Shown here piece by piece: positions 40,997 to 54,049 of a stretch of DNA of 64,000 nt; the stretch's first letter is position 1; each line of letters opens with the position of its first letter. Source of the stretch: Antedon bifida (taxonomy: Eukaryota; Echinodermata; Crinoidea; Comatulida; Antedonidae); NCBI GenBank assembly GCA_963402885.1, contig OY727094.1, positions 19,656,501 through 19,720,500 on the forward strand, written 5' to 3'. The notes beneath the pieces were generated by a model, which did no database searches, had not been told where the DNA came from, and saw only the letters and a program-made list of their open reading frames with translations. The translations under genes and the position numbers were made by a program.

Positions 40997-43900
40997 AAAA
41001 AACAAAAAAAACGAACAAAAAATAATTATGAAAAACAACAAAAAAATGATTCCCTACATCTAATATCGCTAAATGTTAGAGGGATTAGAGAAAATTATAA
41101 GAAGAAGAAAATATTTAAATGGCTGGAAGATCAAAAATTTGATGTTGCATTCCTCCAAGAAACACACTTTGATCAGAAATCTATAAGATGTAACAATTTG
41201 TTGTGGAATGGGGCCATGTTTCATAGTTTTGGTACAACTAATAGTAGAGGTGTATCAATATTTTTTAAGCCAGGATTTGATCAAAGTGATATTGAATGTA
41301 AATATACAGACGAAGAAGGTAGAATGATTATTCTTAAAGTAAGATATAATGAGAAGGTGTTTAATTTTATTAATGTATATGCACCTAATAATTACAAAGA
41401 AAGGGCAAACTTCTTCAAAAAATTAGAAAAAAAAGATTGAATTGATGTGTTTTAAAAAAGAAGAATATACAATAATTGGAGGTGATATGAATTGCATTTT
41501 AGAAAGAAAATTAGATCAAAAAAATAGTGTAAATCAATACGACAAGTCACCATCTGTGTTAAAGAATTGCATGACAAAAAATAAATTAATAGATATATGG
41601 AGACAATATCACAAAACAAAAACCCAATTTACTTGGAGACGAAAAAGCACGTACAGGAGGTTAGATCTGTGGTGCATCTCAAGTGCCCTTTATAAAAATG
41701 GTGATGTGATGTCTACCGACATTAGACCATCAATATGTTCTGACCATCAGGCTATCTCATTAAAAATATTAAATAATAAACAAAAAGCTGGTCCAGGAAT
41801 ATGGAAAATTAACTGTAGTATTCTTAAAGATGAAGAATACAACATAAAAATAAAAAGAATTATTGAAAATGTAAAAAAAAATGAAAACAATCTTACTCCA
41901 GACTTGCTGTGGGAACTACTTAAAATAAAAATAAAAGAATTTCTGCTAAATTCTGAGCAAGTAAAAAAAAAGAGATGAATGTTAATAAGTTAAACCTAAC
42001 TAAGGAAGTCAACGTATTAACGAACAAACTTAATATCGCATACGATCAAAATATAGAAGAAAAATTAAAAAATAAAATTAATGACTTAGACAAGATTTAT
42101 CATTGTGAAGCAAAAGGCGCCATAGTCAGATCAAGAGTTAAATGGTTTGAAAAGGGAGAAAGAAATAACAATTTTTTTTTAGGATTGGAGAAAAATAATG
42201 CAAAAAGAAAACATATTACCATGCTCTTAAAAAGGAATGGAAAACATACTACAGATGTTCAAGAGATACTAGAGGAACAAATTAGATTCTATGAACATCT
42301 GTATTCAAATAAAATTCTAACAGAAAATGAAATAAATAAATATTTACAAAATACTACAGTTAAAAAACTATCGGAAAAAGATAAAATAGAATGTGAGGGA
42401 ATATTAACAGAAGGAGAACTAACAAAAGCAATATCTAATATGAAGTTGAATAAAAGTCCGGGTTATGATGGACTAAGTGTCGAATTCTATCGTCATTTTT
42501 GGGAATATCTAAAAGATATTTTGTGTAATTCTTTAAATTACAGTTACAACAATAATAGTTTAAGTAACTCACAGAGGTTAGGTGTAATAAATCTTTTATT
42601 TAAGAGTGGAAAGAGAGAGTGTCTCGAAAACTGGAAACCAATTACATTGCTAAATGTAGATTACAAAATAATGGCACATGCTCTTTCAAACAGATTAAAA
42701 AAAGTATTAGGGTCATTATCAGTAATGATCAAAAAGGATATATTAATGGGAGATTTGGAGGAGAAAATATTAGACTAGTTGAAGATGTGTTGTCTTATAC
42801 GAAAGAAAAGCAAATACCAGGAGCCATGATTTTTCTTGACTTTGCTAAGGCATTCGACTCAATAGATAGAAAATTAATGTTAAATGTTTGGTTTTGGTTT
42901 ATCTTTTGTACATTGGATAAATGTAATATACACAGGCACTAGATGTATGGTTAAAAATAACGGATGGGTTTCAAACAGTTTTAATATGGAATGTGGAGTA
43001 CGTCAAGGTTGCCCATTGTCTGCACTATTATTTACTGTTGTAGTCGAGGTAATGGCAATAAATATAAGGAATAATCCATTGTGTAAGGGAATTGAATTAC
43101 CTGAGAATAAAGATATTGATAATATTGTGAAAATAGCTCAGCTCGCTGATGACACTGTGATTTTTACAACAGGTGAAAATAGCTTAAAATATTTTTTCAC
43201 TGAAATCAATGCATTTTGTAATATTTCAGGGTTGAAGCTAAATAAAGGAAAATGTAAAGGAATCTGGATTGGATCAATTCAGAATAACCTAGCAACCCCT
43301 TGTGGTATCACTTGGACGAAAGAGCCAGTGAAATTCCTTGGAATTTATGTAGGCTATAAAAAAGGTATTTGTGAAAAAAAAAACTGGGTTGATAAAATTA
43401 TGGATTTAGAACATACTTTAAGGCTATGGGAAAAACGACACCTTACCTTCTTTGGAAAAATGATAATAATTAAAAGTCTAGCAATTTCAAAATTAATATA
43501 CAATGCTAGTATTATCAATGTACCAAAACATATATTTCCAACGGTAGAGAAGTTACTGTATAGATTCCTATGGGGAAATAAAAAAGAAAAGATTAAGAGG
43601 AAAACACTTATAAATAAAATAGAAGAAGGAGGGGTTAATATGATTGATTTTTATGTAGTTGTGAACTCGTTAAAGCTAAACTGGGTTAAGAGACTACTTA
43701 GCCCAGACCCAGGCAAGTGGAAATGTATTCCAAAATATTACATGTACCCTATAGAATGTACATTAGAGATAACTAAGCTTAATTTTGAAAAGCATAAACA
43801 ATTACAAATTATGCCTGAATTTGATTTAAATATGATTAATGCAATTGTGAAAATAAATAATATTGAAATGTTAGATCCTCAAAATGTACAGGAAATTAAA

Positions 43901-44809
43901 TCTCAAACCTTGTGGGAAAATAAACATATACTGTCAGACGGAAAGTCTTTATACTTCAAAGATTGGTTAAAGTCGGGCTATAAAACAATTGGTGACATTT
44001 TGGTCAATAACACAATTGTAAGTCTTAGAGATTTAATTCCCACGTTATTAGTAAAGCATAATGGGATAATAGAATACTTCAAGCTTATGAATGCTATTCC
44101 TATTGAATGGAAGGAAATATTGGCACGACATAGAATAAAGAAAGAACAAGTTAATGTTGATATTAAAAATGAATTATTCAAATCAAATGTTAAAACAGGT
44201 TTTTATGATAAGTTTATAATTGAATTAAAGACAGTGCCAATCTCCCAAGTAAAATGGGAAACAGAGTTTTTAAATAAGACTATGGTATGGAACAAAATAT
44301 GGAATAATAAAGTCAAAGATATGAAACATATGGTAAAAGTTGCGCAATTCAATTTTAAACTTTTACATCGCATACTTGTTTGTAATAAAAGATTACATAT
44401 TTGGAAATTGTCTAAAACTAATATTTGCGATAGATGTAAGAATGTGATAGAAAACGAAGAACATATGTTACTTAAGTGTAAAGTGATTAAGCCAGTTTGG
44501 AGGAAATTCAATAATCTTATTGTTGAATGCTTTCCTAATGAAACGCCAATACATTGGTTTGATATAGTTACTGGTTCCAAAGATAAACTTGTAAATGAAC
44601 TAACATCTATCTTTACGTTTTGTATCTACAAATCCCGCATAAGGCTTTGTTTATTAGATAACATGATGGGTAACGAATCAAAAAGTATCTTGAATATGTT
44701 TAAGTTTGAATTAAAAAATCTTATAGAAAATGAATACGCATGTAATCAATATAAAGCAGTTATAAAATGGAATGATGTTAAAATTAAATTATTAGAATTC
44801 ATAAAATAA
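40997..44809 (+). pseudogene. LINE ORF2: endonuclease and reverse transcriptase, frameshifted
   Basis: Endonuclease motifs in order: LISLNVRGIR, AFLQETHF, NFINVYAPN, IIGGDMNC, and SDHQAISLKI with the catalytic His. RT motifs: LNKSPGYDGLSVEFY, NWKPITLLNVDYK, MIFLDFAKAFDSID (first Asp), GVRQGCPLSALLF, QLADDTVIF (Asp pair) and VKFLGIYVG. The C-terminal CDRCKNVIENEEHMLLKC is the CCHC motif. Breaks: an A8 run at about 41427-41434; an A9 run at about 41963-41972; near 42710; near 42890. The last 641 codons are intact to TAA 44807-44809. No in-frame ATG precedes the endonuclease; the frame is open from 40997. Confidence 0.88.
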
Positions 44810-45649
44810 GAAAAATATAAAACTAGTACAAGCTGTAGTGTATATATTATATAAACATTCATATAATGGAAAATCATAACTGTACTAGTAGTTACTATAA
44901 AGTTATGTAAGAATGTAATAAATCAATTGAATTAAGTTTAGGCAGAACACATAATTGTAACACATCTGCTATGATAATATTCTATATATGAAATAATGCT
45001 AAATATAAGGTCATACCTATAATAAAACAATACATTATAAAACTAACAAACACCTAGGCCTATGCTAAAACTAATACATGATAGAAATAAATGTATTAGG
45101 GTAAAACATAGACTGTAAACAAACAATGTAAATGGCCAACATAGTAAGAACAGAACTTTAAGGTTTAGAAATAGTGGAATGAAACAAATGTTATACAAGG
45201 CCAAAACATAAAAAGTAGCATATAATGTGTTTATAATAACTATGTTAAACTGATTCGTAAATGTAAATAGGTATATTAATGTGTGTATGGGTGTATATAT
45301 TTGTAATGGATGTAATATAAGGTCAAAAGAAATAAAGAAACAAATTGTGAGTACTGATTTAAGATATAATAAAAGAAACAGCTACTTTTTAATACATTTC
45401 TTAATATAAAGTAAATTTAAATGATAAATAGTCGTACTTTTACTATAACTTGCAATAAACATAAAATGTACGTTTTTAAAGCATACTTTTACTCCATCGA
45501 TTTTATGTACATGTATAGATATAGTGCCTTTTTAGCTGCTATATTGAATTTTATTGTTTTATATTTTTATAAAAATGTATGTATGTTATATAATATATAT
45601 TTGTAAAAGGAATGAATAAATGTGGGTGACCCCCACGAAAGAGAAAAAA
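44810..45649 (+). other. LINE 3' untranslated region
   Basis: 840 bp of very AT-rich non-coding sequence. AATAAA occurs near 45615, followed by the terminal hairpin and a short A-rich tail just before the right target duplication. The small ORF at 45421 is composition noise. Confidence 0.75.
45622..45636 (+). other. LINE 3'-terminal hairpin
   Basis: GTGGG, loop TGACC, CCCAC: the only GC-rich patch in the 3' UTR, 13 bp from the element's end. 3'-end stem-loops can be recognised by the RT of some non-LTR elements; that role here is inferred. Confidence 0.55.
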
Positions 45650-45665
45650 GAAATGCTTAAATTGG
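45650..45665. repeat. Right target-site duplication of LINE
   Basis: GAAATGCTTAAATTGG, continuous with the following satellite (GGTCTAAAACG). Confidence 0.9.
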
Positions 45666-48600
45666 TCTAAAACGTTTTTAAATACGATATTAAGCTATTT
45701 TGTGCCCTTTGATGTTTTTGTGTGAAAAGTTTAATCGAAATGCTCAATATGGTCTAAAACGGTTTCTAATGTGATTTTAAGCACTTTGATGTTTTTGTGT
45801 AACCAAGTTTTTTTGAAAATCACAAAATGTTCTAAAACGTCTCCAAATGCGATTTGAAGCTATTCTAAGCACTTTGGTGTTTTTATGTTAACAAGTTTTT
45901 TCAAAAATCACAAAATGGTCTAAAACGTCTCCAAATGCGATTTGAAGCTATTCTGTACACTTTGATGTTTTTATGTTAACAAGTTTTTTCGAAAATCACA
46001 AAATGGTCTAAAATGTCTCCAAATGCGATTTAAAGCTATTCTGTACACTTTGATGTTTTGTGTGAAAAATGTTTGTCGAAATGCTCAAAATGGTCTAAAA
46101 CGTTTTTAAATACGATATTAAGCTATTTTGTGCTCTTTGATGTTTTTGTGTGAAAATTTTTTGTCGAAATGCTCAAAATGGTCTAAAACGTTTTTAAATA
46201 CGATATTAAGCTATTTTGTGCCCTTTGATGTTTTTGTGTGAAAAGTTTTATCGAAATGCTCAAAATGGTCTAAAACGGTTTCTAATGTGATTTTAAGCAC
46301 TTTGATATTTTTGTGTAAGCAAGTTTTTTTGAAAATCACAAAATGGTCTAAAACGTCTCCAAATGCGATTTGAAGCTATTCTAAGCACTTTGGTGTTTTT
46401 ATGTTAACAAGTTTTTTCGAAAATCACAAAATGGTCTAAAACGTCTCCAAATGCGATTTGAAGCTATTCTAAGCACTTTGGTGTTTTTATGTTAACAAGT
46501 TTTTTCGAAAATCACAAAATGGTCTAAAACGTTTTTAAATACGATATTAAGCTATTTTGTGCTCTTTGATGTTTTTGTTTGAAAAGTTTTATCGAAATGC
46601 TCAAAATGGTCTAAAACGGTTTCTAATGTGATTTTAAGCACTTTGATGTTTTTTGTGTAACTAAGTTTCATCGAAATGCACAAAATGTTCTAAAACGTCT
46701 CCAAATGCGATTTGAAGCTATTCTAAGCACTTTGGTGTTTTTATGTTAACAAGTTTTTTCGTAAATCACAAAATGGTCTAAAACGTCTCCAAATGCGATT
46801 TGAAGCTATTCTAAGCACTTAGGTGTTTTTATGTTAACAAGTTTTTTCGAAAATCACAAAATGGTCTAAAATGTCTCCAAATGCGATTTGAAGCTATTCT
46901 GTACACTTTGATGTTTTGTGTGAAAACAATTTTGTCGAAATGCTGAAAATGGTCTAAAACGTTTTTAAATACGATATTAAGCTATTTTGTGCTCTTTGAT
47001 GTTTTTGTGTAAAAAATTTTTGTCGAAATGCTCAAAATGGTCTAAAACGTTTTTAAATACGATATTAAGCTATTTTGTGCCCTTTGATGTTTTTGTGTGA
47101 AAAGTTTTATCGAAATGCTCAAAATGTTCTAAAATGGTTTCTAATGTGATTTTAAGCACTTTGATGTTTTTGTGTAACGAAGTTTCATCGAAATGCACAA
47201 AATGTTCTAAAACGTCTCCAAATACGATTTGAAGCTATTCTAAGCACTTAGGTGTTTTTATGTTAACAAGTTTTTTCGAAAATCACAAAATGGTCTAAAA
47301 TGTCTCCAAATGCGATTTGAAGCTATTCTGTACACTTTGATGTTTTGTGTGAAAACATTTTTGTCGAAATGCTGAAAATGGTCTAAAACGTTTTTAAATA
47401 CGATATTAAGCTATTTTGTGCTCTTTGATGTTTTTGTGTGAAAAATTTTTGTTGAAATGCTGAAAATGGTCTAAAACGTTTTTTACGTTAAATACGATAT
47501 TAGGCTATTTTGTGCTCTTTGATGTTTTTGTGTGAAAATTTTTTGTCGAAATGCTCAAAATGGTCTAAAACGTTTTTAAATACGATATTAAGCTATTTTG
47601 TGCCCTTTGATGTTTTTGTGTGAAAAGTTTTATCGAAATGCTCAAAATGGTCTAAAACGGTTTCTAATGTGATTTTAAGCACTTTGATGTTTTTGTGTAA
47701 CCAAGTTTTTTTAAAAATCACAAAACGGTCTAAAACGTCTCCAAATGCGATTTGAAGCTATGCTAAGCACTTTGGTGTTTTTATGTTAACAAGTTTTTTC
47801 GAAAATCACAAAATGGTCTAAAAGGTCTCCAAATGCGATTTGAAGCTATTCTGTAAACTCCGATGTTTTGTGTGAAAATTTTTTGTCGAAATGCTCAAAA
47901 TGGTCTAAAACGTTTTTAAATACGATATTACGCTATTTTGTGCTCTTTGATGTTTTTGTGTGAAAAGTTTTATCGAAATGCTCAAAATGGTCTAAAACGG
48001 TTTCTAATGTGATTTTAAGCACTTTGATGTTTTTGTGTAACTAAGTTTCATCGAAATGCACAAAATGGTCTAAAACGTCTCCAAATGCGATTTGAAGCTA
48101 TTCTAAGCACTTTGGTGTTTTTATGTTAACAAGTTTTTTCGAAAATCACAAAATGGTCTAAAATGTCTCCAAATGGGATTTAAAGCTACTCTAAGCACTA
48201 TGGTGTTTTTATGTTAACAAGTTTTTTTCGAAAATCACAAAATGGTCTAAAAGGTCTCCAAATGCGATTTGAAGCTATTCTGTAAACTTCGATGTTTTGT
48301 GTGAAAAATTTTTGTCGAAATGCTCAAAATGGTCTAAAACGTTTTTAAATACGATATTAAGCTATTTTGTGCTCTTTGATGTTTTTGTGTGAAAAGTTTT
48401 ATCGAAATGCTCAAAATGGTCTAAAACGGTTTCTAATGTGATTTTAAGCACTTTGATGTTTTTGTGTAACCAAGTTTCATCGAAATCCTCAAAATGGTCT
48501 AAAACGTTTCCAAATGCGATTTGAAGCTATTCTAAGCACTTTGGTGTTTTTATGTTAACAAGTTTTTTCGAAATGCTCAAAAGATTCTAAAACGTTTTTA

Positions 48601-51600
48601 AATACGATATTAAGCTATTTTGTGCTCTTTGATGTTTTTGTGTGAAAAGTTTTATTGAAATGCTCAAAATGGTCTAAAACTGTTTCTAAGGTGATTTTAA
48701 ACACTTTGATGTTTTTGTGTAACAAAGTTTTTTTTGAAAATCACAAAATGGTCTAAAACGTCTCCAAATGCGATTTGAAGCTATTCTAAGCACTTTGGTG
48801 TTTTTATGTTAACAAGTTTTTTCGAACATCACAAAATGGTCTAAAATGTCTCCAAATGCGATTTCAAGCTATTCTAAGCACTTTGGTGTTTTTATGTTAA
48901 CAAGTTTTTTCGAAAATCACAAAATGGTCTAAAATGTCTCCAAATGCGATTTGAAGATATTCTGTACACTTTGATGTTTTGTGTGAAAAATTTTTGTTGA
49001 AATGCTGAAAATGGTCTAAAACGTTTTTAAATACGATATTAAGCTATTTTGTGCTCTTTGATGTTTTTGTGTGAAAAATTTTTGTCGAAATGCTCAAAAT
49101 GGTCTAAAACGTTTTTAAATACGATTGTAAGCTATTTTGTGCTCTTTGATGTTTTTGTGTGAAAAATGTTTGTCGAAATGCTCAAAATGGTCTAAAACGT
49201 TTTTAAATACGATATTAAGCTATTTTGTGCTCTTTGATGTTTTTGTGTGAAAAGTTTTATCAAAATGCTCAAAATGGTATAAAACGGTTTCTAATGTGAT
49301 TTTAAGCACTTTGATGTTTTTGTGTAACCAAGTTTTTTTGAAAATCACAAAATGGTCTAAAACGTCTCCATATGCGATTTGAAGCTATTCTAAGCACTTT
49401 GGAGTTTTTATGTTAACAAGTTTTTTCGATAATCACAAAATGGTCTAAAACGTCTCCAAATGCGATTTGAAGCTATTCTGTACACTTTGATGTTTTTATG
49501 TTAACAAGTTTTTTCGAAAATCACAAAATGGTCTAAAATGTCTCCAAATGCGATTTGAAGCTATTCTGTACACTTTGATGTTTTGTGTGAAAAATTTTTG
49601 TCGAAATGCTCAAAATGGTCTAAAATGTTTTTAAATACGATATTAAGCTATTTTGTGCTCTTTGATGTTTTTGTGTGAAAATTTTTTGTCGAAATGCTTA
49701 AATTGGTCTAAAACGTTTTTAAATACGATATTAAGCTATTTTGTGCCCTTTGATGTTTTTTTGTGAAAAGTTTTATCGAAATGCTCAAAATGGTCTAAAA
49801 CGGTTTCTAAGGTGATTTTAAGCACTTTGATGTTTTTGTGTAACCAAGTTTTTTTGAAAATCACAAAATGGTCTAAAACGTCTCCAAATGCGATTTGAAG
49901 CTATTCTAAGCACTTTGGTGTTTTTATGTTAACAAGTTTTTTCGAAAATCACAAAATGGTCTAAAATGTCTCCAAATGCGATTTGAAGCTATTCTGTACA
50001 CTTTGATGTTTTGTGTGAAAAATTTTTGTCGAAATGCTCAAAATGGTCTAAAACGTTTTTAAATACGATATTAAGCTATTTTGTGCCCTTTGATGTTTTT
50101 GTGTGAAATGTTTTATCGAAATGCTCAAAATGGTCTAAAACGGTTTCTAATGTGATTTTAAGCATTTTGATATTTTTGTGTAACCAAGTTTTTTTGAAAA
50201 TCACAAAATGGTCTAAAACGTCTCCAAATGCGATTTAAAGCTATTCTTAGCACTTTGGTGTTTCTATGTTAACAAATTTTTTCGAAAATCACAAAATGGT
50301 CTAAAACGTCTCCAAATGCGATTTGAAGCTATTCTGTACACTTTGATGTTTTTATGTTAACAAGTTTTTTCGAAAATCACAAAATGGTCTAAAACGTCTC
50401 CAAATGCGATTTGAAGCTATTCTAAGCACTTTGGTGTTTTTATGTTAACAAGTTTTTTCGAAAATCACAAAATGGTCTAAAATGACTCCAAATGCGATTT
50501 GAAGCTATTCTGTACACTTTGATGTTTTGTGTGAAAAGTTTTGTCGAAATGCTCAAAATGGTCTAAAACGGTTTTTAATGTGATTTTAAGCACTTTGATG
50601 TTTTTGTGTAACCAAGTTTCATCGAAATCCTCAAAATGGTCTAAAACGTCTCCAAATGCGATTTGAAGCTATTCTAAGAACTTTGGTGTTTTTATGTTAA
50701 CAAGTTTTTTCGAAAATCACAAAATGCTCTAAAATGTCTCCAAATGCGATTTGAAGCTATTCTAAGCACTTTGGTGTTTTTATGTTAACAAGTTTTTTCG
50801 AAAATCACAAAATGGTCTAAAACGTCTCCAAATGCGATTTGAAGCTATTCTAAGCACTTTGATGTTTTTATGTTAACAAGGTTTTTCGAAAATCACAAAA
50901 TGGTCTAAAACGTCTCCAAATGCGATTTGAAGCTTTTCTAAGCACTTTGGTGTTTTTATGTTAACAAGTTTTTTTCGAAAATCACAAAATGGTCTAAAAC
51001 GTCTCCAAATGCGATTTGAAGCTATTCTAAGCACTTTGGTGTTTTTATGTTAACAAGTTTTTTCGAAAATCACAAAATGGTCTAAAATGTCTCCAAATGC
51101 GATTTGAAGCTATTCTGTACACTTTGATGTTTTATGTGAAAAGTTTTGTCGAAATGCTCAAAATGGTCTAAAACGGTTTCTAATGTGATTTTAAGCACTT
51201 TGATGTTTTTGTGTAACCAAGTTTCATCGAAATCCTCAAAATGGTCTAAAACGTCTCCAAATGCGATTTGAAGCTATTCTAAGCACTTTGGTGTTTTTAT
51301 GTTAACAATTTTTTTCGAAAATCACAAAATGGTCTAAAACGTTTTTAAATACGATATTAAGCTATTTTGTGCACTTTGATGTTTTTGTGTGAAAATTTTT
51401 TGTCGAAATGCTTAAATTGGTCTAAAACGTTTTTAAATACGATATTAAGCTATTTTTGTGCCCTTTGATGTTTTTGTGTGAAAAGTTTTATCGAAATGCT
51501 CAAAATGGTCTAAAACGGTTTCTAATGTGATTTTAAGCACTTTGATGTTTTTGTGTAACCAAGTTTTTTTGAAAATCACAAAATGGTCTAAAACGTCTCC

Positions 51601-53616
51601 AAATGCGATTTGAAGCTATTCTAAGCACTTTGGTGTTTTTATGTTAACAAGTTTTTTTCGGAAATCACAAAATGGTCTAAAACGTCTCCAAATGCGATTT
51701 GAAGCTATTCTGTACACTTTGATGTTTTTATGTTAACAAGTTTTTTTCGAAAATCACAAAATGGTCTAAAACGTCTCCAAATGCGATTTGAAGCTATTCT
51801 AAGCACTTTGGTGTTTTTATGTTAACAAGTTTTTTCGAAAATCACAAAATGGTCTAAAACGTCTCCAAATGCGATTTGAAGCTATTCTAAGCACTTTGGT
51901 GTTTTTATGTTAACAAGGTTTTTCGAAAATCACAAAATGGTCTAAAACGTCTCCAAATGCGATTTGAAGCTATTCTAAGCACTTTGGTGTTTTTATGTTA
52001 ACAAGTTTTTTCGAAAATCACAAAATGGTCTAAAACGTCTCCAAATTCGATTTGAAGCTATTCTAAGCACTTTGGTGTTTTTATTTTAACAAGTTTTTTC
52101 GAAAATCACAAAATGGTCTAAAACGTCTCCAAATGCGATTTGAAGCTATTCTGTACACTTTGATGTTTTTATGTTAACAAGTTTTTTCGAAAATCACAAA
52201 ATGGTCTAAAACGTCTCCAAATGCGATTTGAAGCTATTCTAAGCACTTTGGTGCTTTTATGTTAACAAGTTTTTTTCGAAAATCACAAAATGGTCTAAAA
52301 CGTCTCCAAATGCGATTTGAAGCTATTCTAAGCACTTTGGTGTTTTTATGTTAACAAGTTTTTTCGAAAATCACAAAATGGTCTAAAATGTCTCCAAATG
52401 CGATTTGAAGCTATTCTGTACACTTTGATGTTTTGTGTGAAAAATTTTTGTCGAAATGCTCAAAATGGTCTAAAACGTTTTTAAATACGATATTAAGCTA
52501 TTTTGTGCTCTTTGATGTTTTTGTGTGAAAAATTTTTGTCGAAATGCTTAAATTGGTCTAAAACGTTTTTAAATACGATATTAAGCTATTTTTGTGCCCT
52601 TTGATGTTTTTGTGTGAAAAGTTTTATCGAAATGCTCAAAATGGTCTAAAACGGTTTCTAATGTGATTTTAAGCACTTTGATGTTTTTGTGTAACCAAGA
52701 TTTTTTGAAAATCACAAAATGGTCTAAAACGTCTCCAAATGCGATTTGAAGCTATTCTAAGCACTTTGGTGTTTTTATGTTAACAAGTTTTTTCGAAAAT
52801 CACAAAATGGTCTAAAACGTCTCCAAATGCGATTTGAAGCTAATCTAAGCACTTTGGTGTTTTTATGTTAACATGTTTTTTCGAAAATCACAAAATGGTC
52901 TAAAATGTCTTAAAATGCGATTTGAAGCTATTCTAAGCACTTTGGTGTTTTTATGTTAACAAGTTTTTTCGAAAATCACAAAATGGTCTAAAACGTTTTT
53001 AAATCCGATATTAAGCTATTTTGTGCTCTTTGATGTTTTTGTGTAAAAAATTTTTGTCGAAATGCTCAAAATGGTCTAAAACGTTTTTAAATACGATATT
53101 AAGCTATTTTGTGTCCTTTTATGTTTTTGTGTGAAAAGTTTAATCGAAATGCTCAAAATGGTCTAAAACGGTTTCTAATGTGAATTTAAGCACTTTGATG
53201 TTTTTGTGTAACCAAGTTTTTTTGAAAATCACAAAATGGTCTAAAACGTCTCCGAATGCGATTTGAAGCTATTCTGTACACTTTGATATTTTTATGTTAA
53301 AAGGTTTTTTCGAAATTCACAAAATGGTCTAAAACGTCTCCAAATGCGATTTGAAGCTATTCTTAGCACTTTGGTGTTTTTATGTTAACAAGTTTTTTCG
53401 AAAATCACAAAATGGTCTAAAACGTCTCCAAATGCGATTTGAAGCTATTCTAAGCACTTTGGTGTTTTTATGTTAACAAGTTTTTTCGAAAATCACAAAA
53501 TGGTCTAAAATGTCTCCAAATGCGATTTGAAGCTATTCTGTACACTTTGATGTTTTGTGTGAAAAATTTTTGTCGAAATGCTCAAAATGGTCTAAAACGT
53601 TTTTAAATACGATATT
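45650..53616 (-). repeat. 88-bp satellite, - orientation (third block)
   Basis: Continuation of the array after the LINE, all - orientation, with subtypes A, B, C and D in the same order. Blocks recur at long range: TTTCATCGAAATCCTCAAAATGG-type monomers near 50620 and 51225 reappear at about 61150, 63145 and 63650, and GTTTTATGTGAAAAG at 51129 and 63561 (12432 bp apart). Confidence 0.96.
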
Positions 53617-53622
53617 AAGCTA

Positions 53623-54049
53623 ATAATAATAATAATATAATAATAATTTATTAGGAAATGACACCTTTGCATCGGTGGCACACACAGAAGTGGTGCATCC
53701 AAATTAACATAATACATCAAAACAATACATAATATGACGGATACAGGTTCTTAAACTATTTGCAAAAATATAAAAGAAAAATCATTATCAACATGGTAAT
53801 ACAGGTACTGTATTAAATTGTCCTACAGTATCATAGGTTTGAGTTGATAATTTAAAAAGGTATATAAAAATAAACATAAAATATATAGTAAAGAGTTTAC
53901 ATTACAAACCATTGTGTTTCAACATCAGGTACTGAAGACCTATAGTTGATATCACAGGTGTATAATATTTACAAATCATATATAAAAGCAACAATACAAA
54001 AGAAAAACAATCTATATATTGGGAGATTTAAGTTCTGACCGTTTCTCCC
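53623..54049 (-). mobile_element. Retroposon 3'-end fragment in satellite (copy 1)
   Basis: 427 bp of non-satellite sequence flanked by AAGCTA direct repeats (53617-53622 and 54050-54055), of which an intact monomer has one. On the - strand it starts GGGAGAAACGGTCAGAAC and ends CTAATAAATTATTATTATA plus TTA repeats, the look of a 5'-truncated non-LTR element with a microsatellite tail. No ORF, so the family is unknown; it could be a SINE. Confidence 0.6.

Larger units (their letters stand above)
39184..45649 (+). mobile_element. Near full-length L1/Tx1-type LINE inserted in satellite
   Basis: 6.47-kb non-LTR retrotransposon: 5' UTR, zinc-knuckle ORF1, ORF2 with apurinic-type endonuclease, RT and a C-terminal CCHC motif, then a 3' UTR ending in a hairpin and a short A-rich tail (GAAAGAGAAAAAA). 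A 16-bp duplication of satellite sequence flanks it, which establishes both ends and shows insertion into a pre-existing array. Base composition is strongly A-rich on the coding strand. At least two frame breaks lie in ORF1 and four in ORF2, so it is inactive as written. Confidence 0.9.

Noticed and set aside
45421..45606. 61-codon ORF after the LINE
   Set aside because: It lies inside the AT-rich 3' UTR, with no domain and composition-driven residues.
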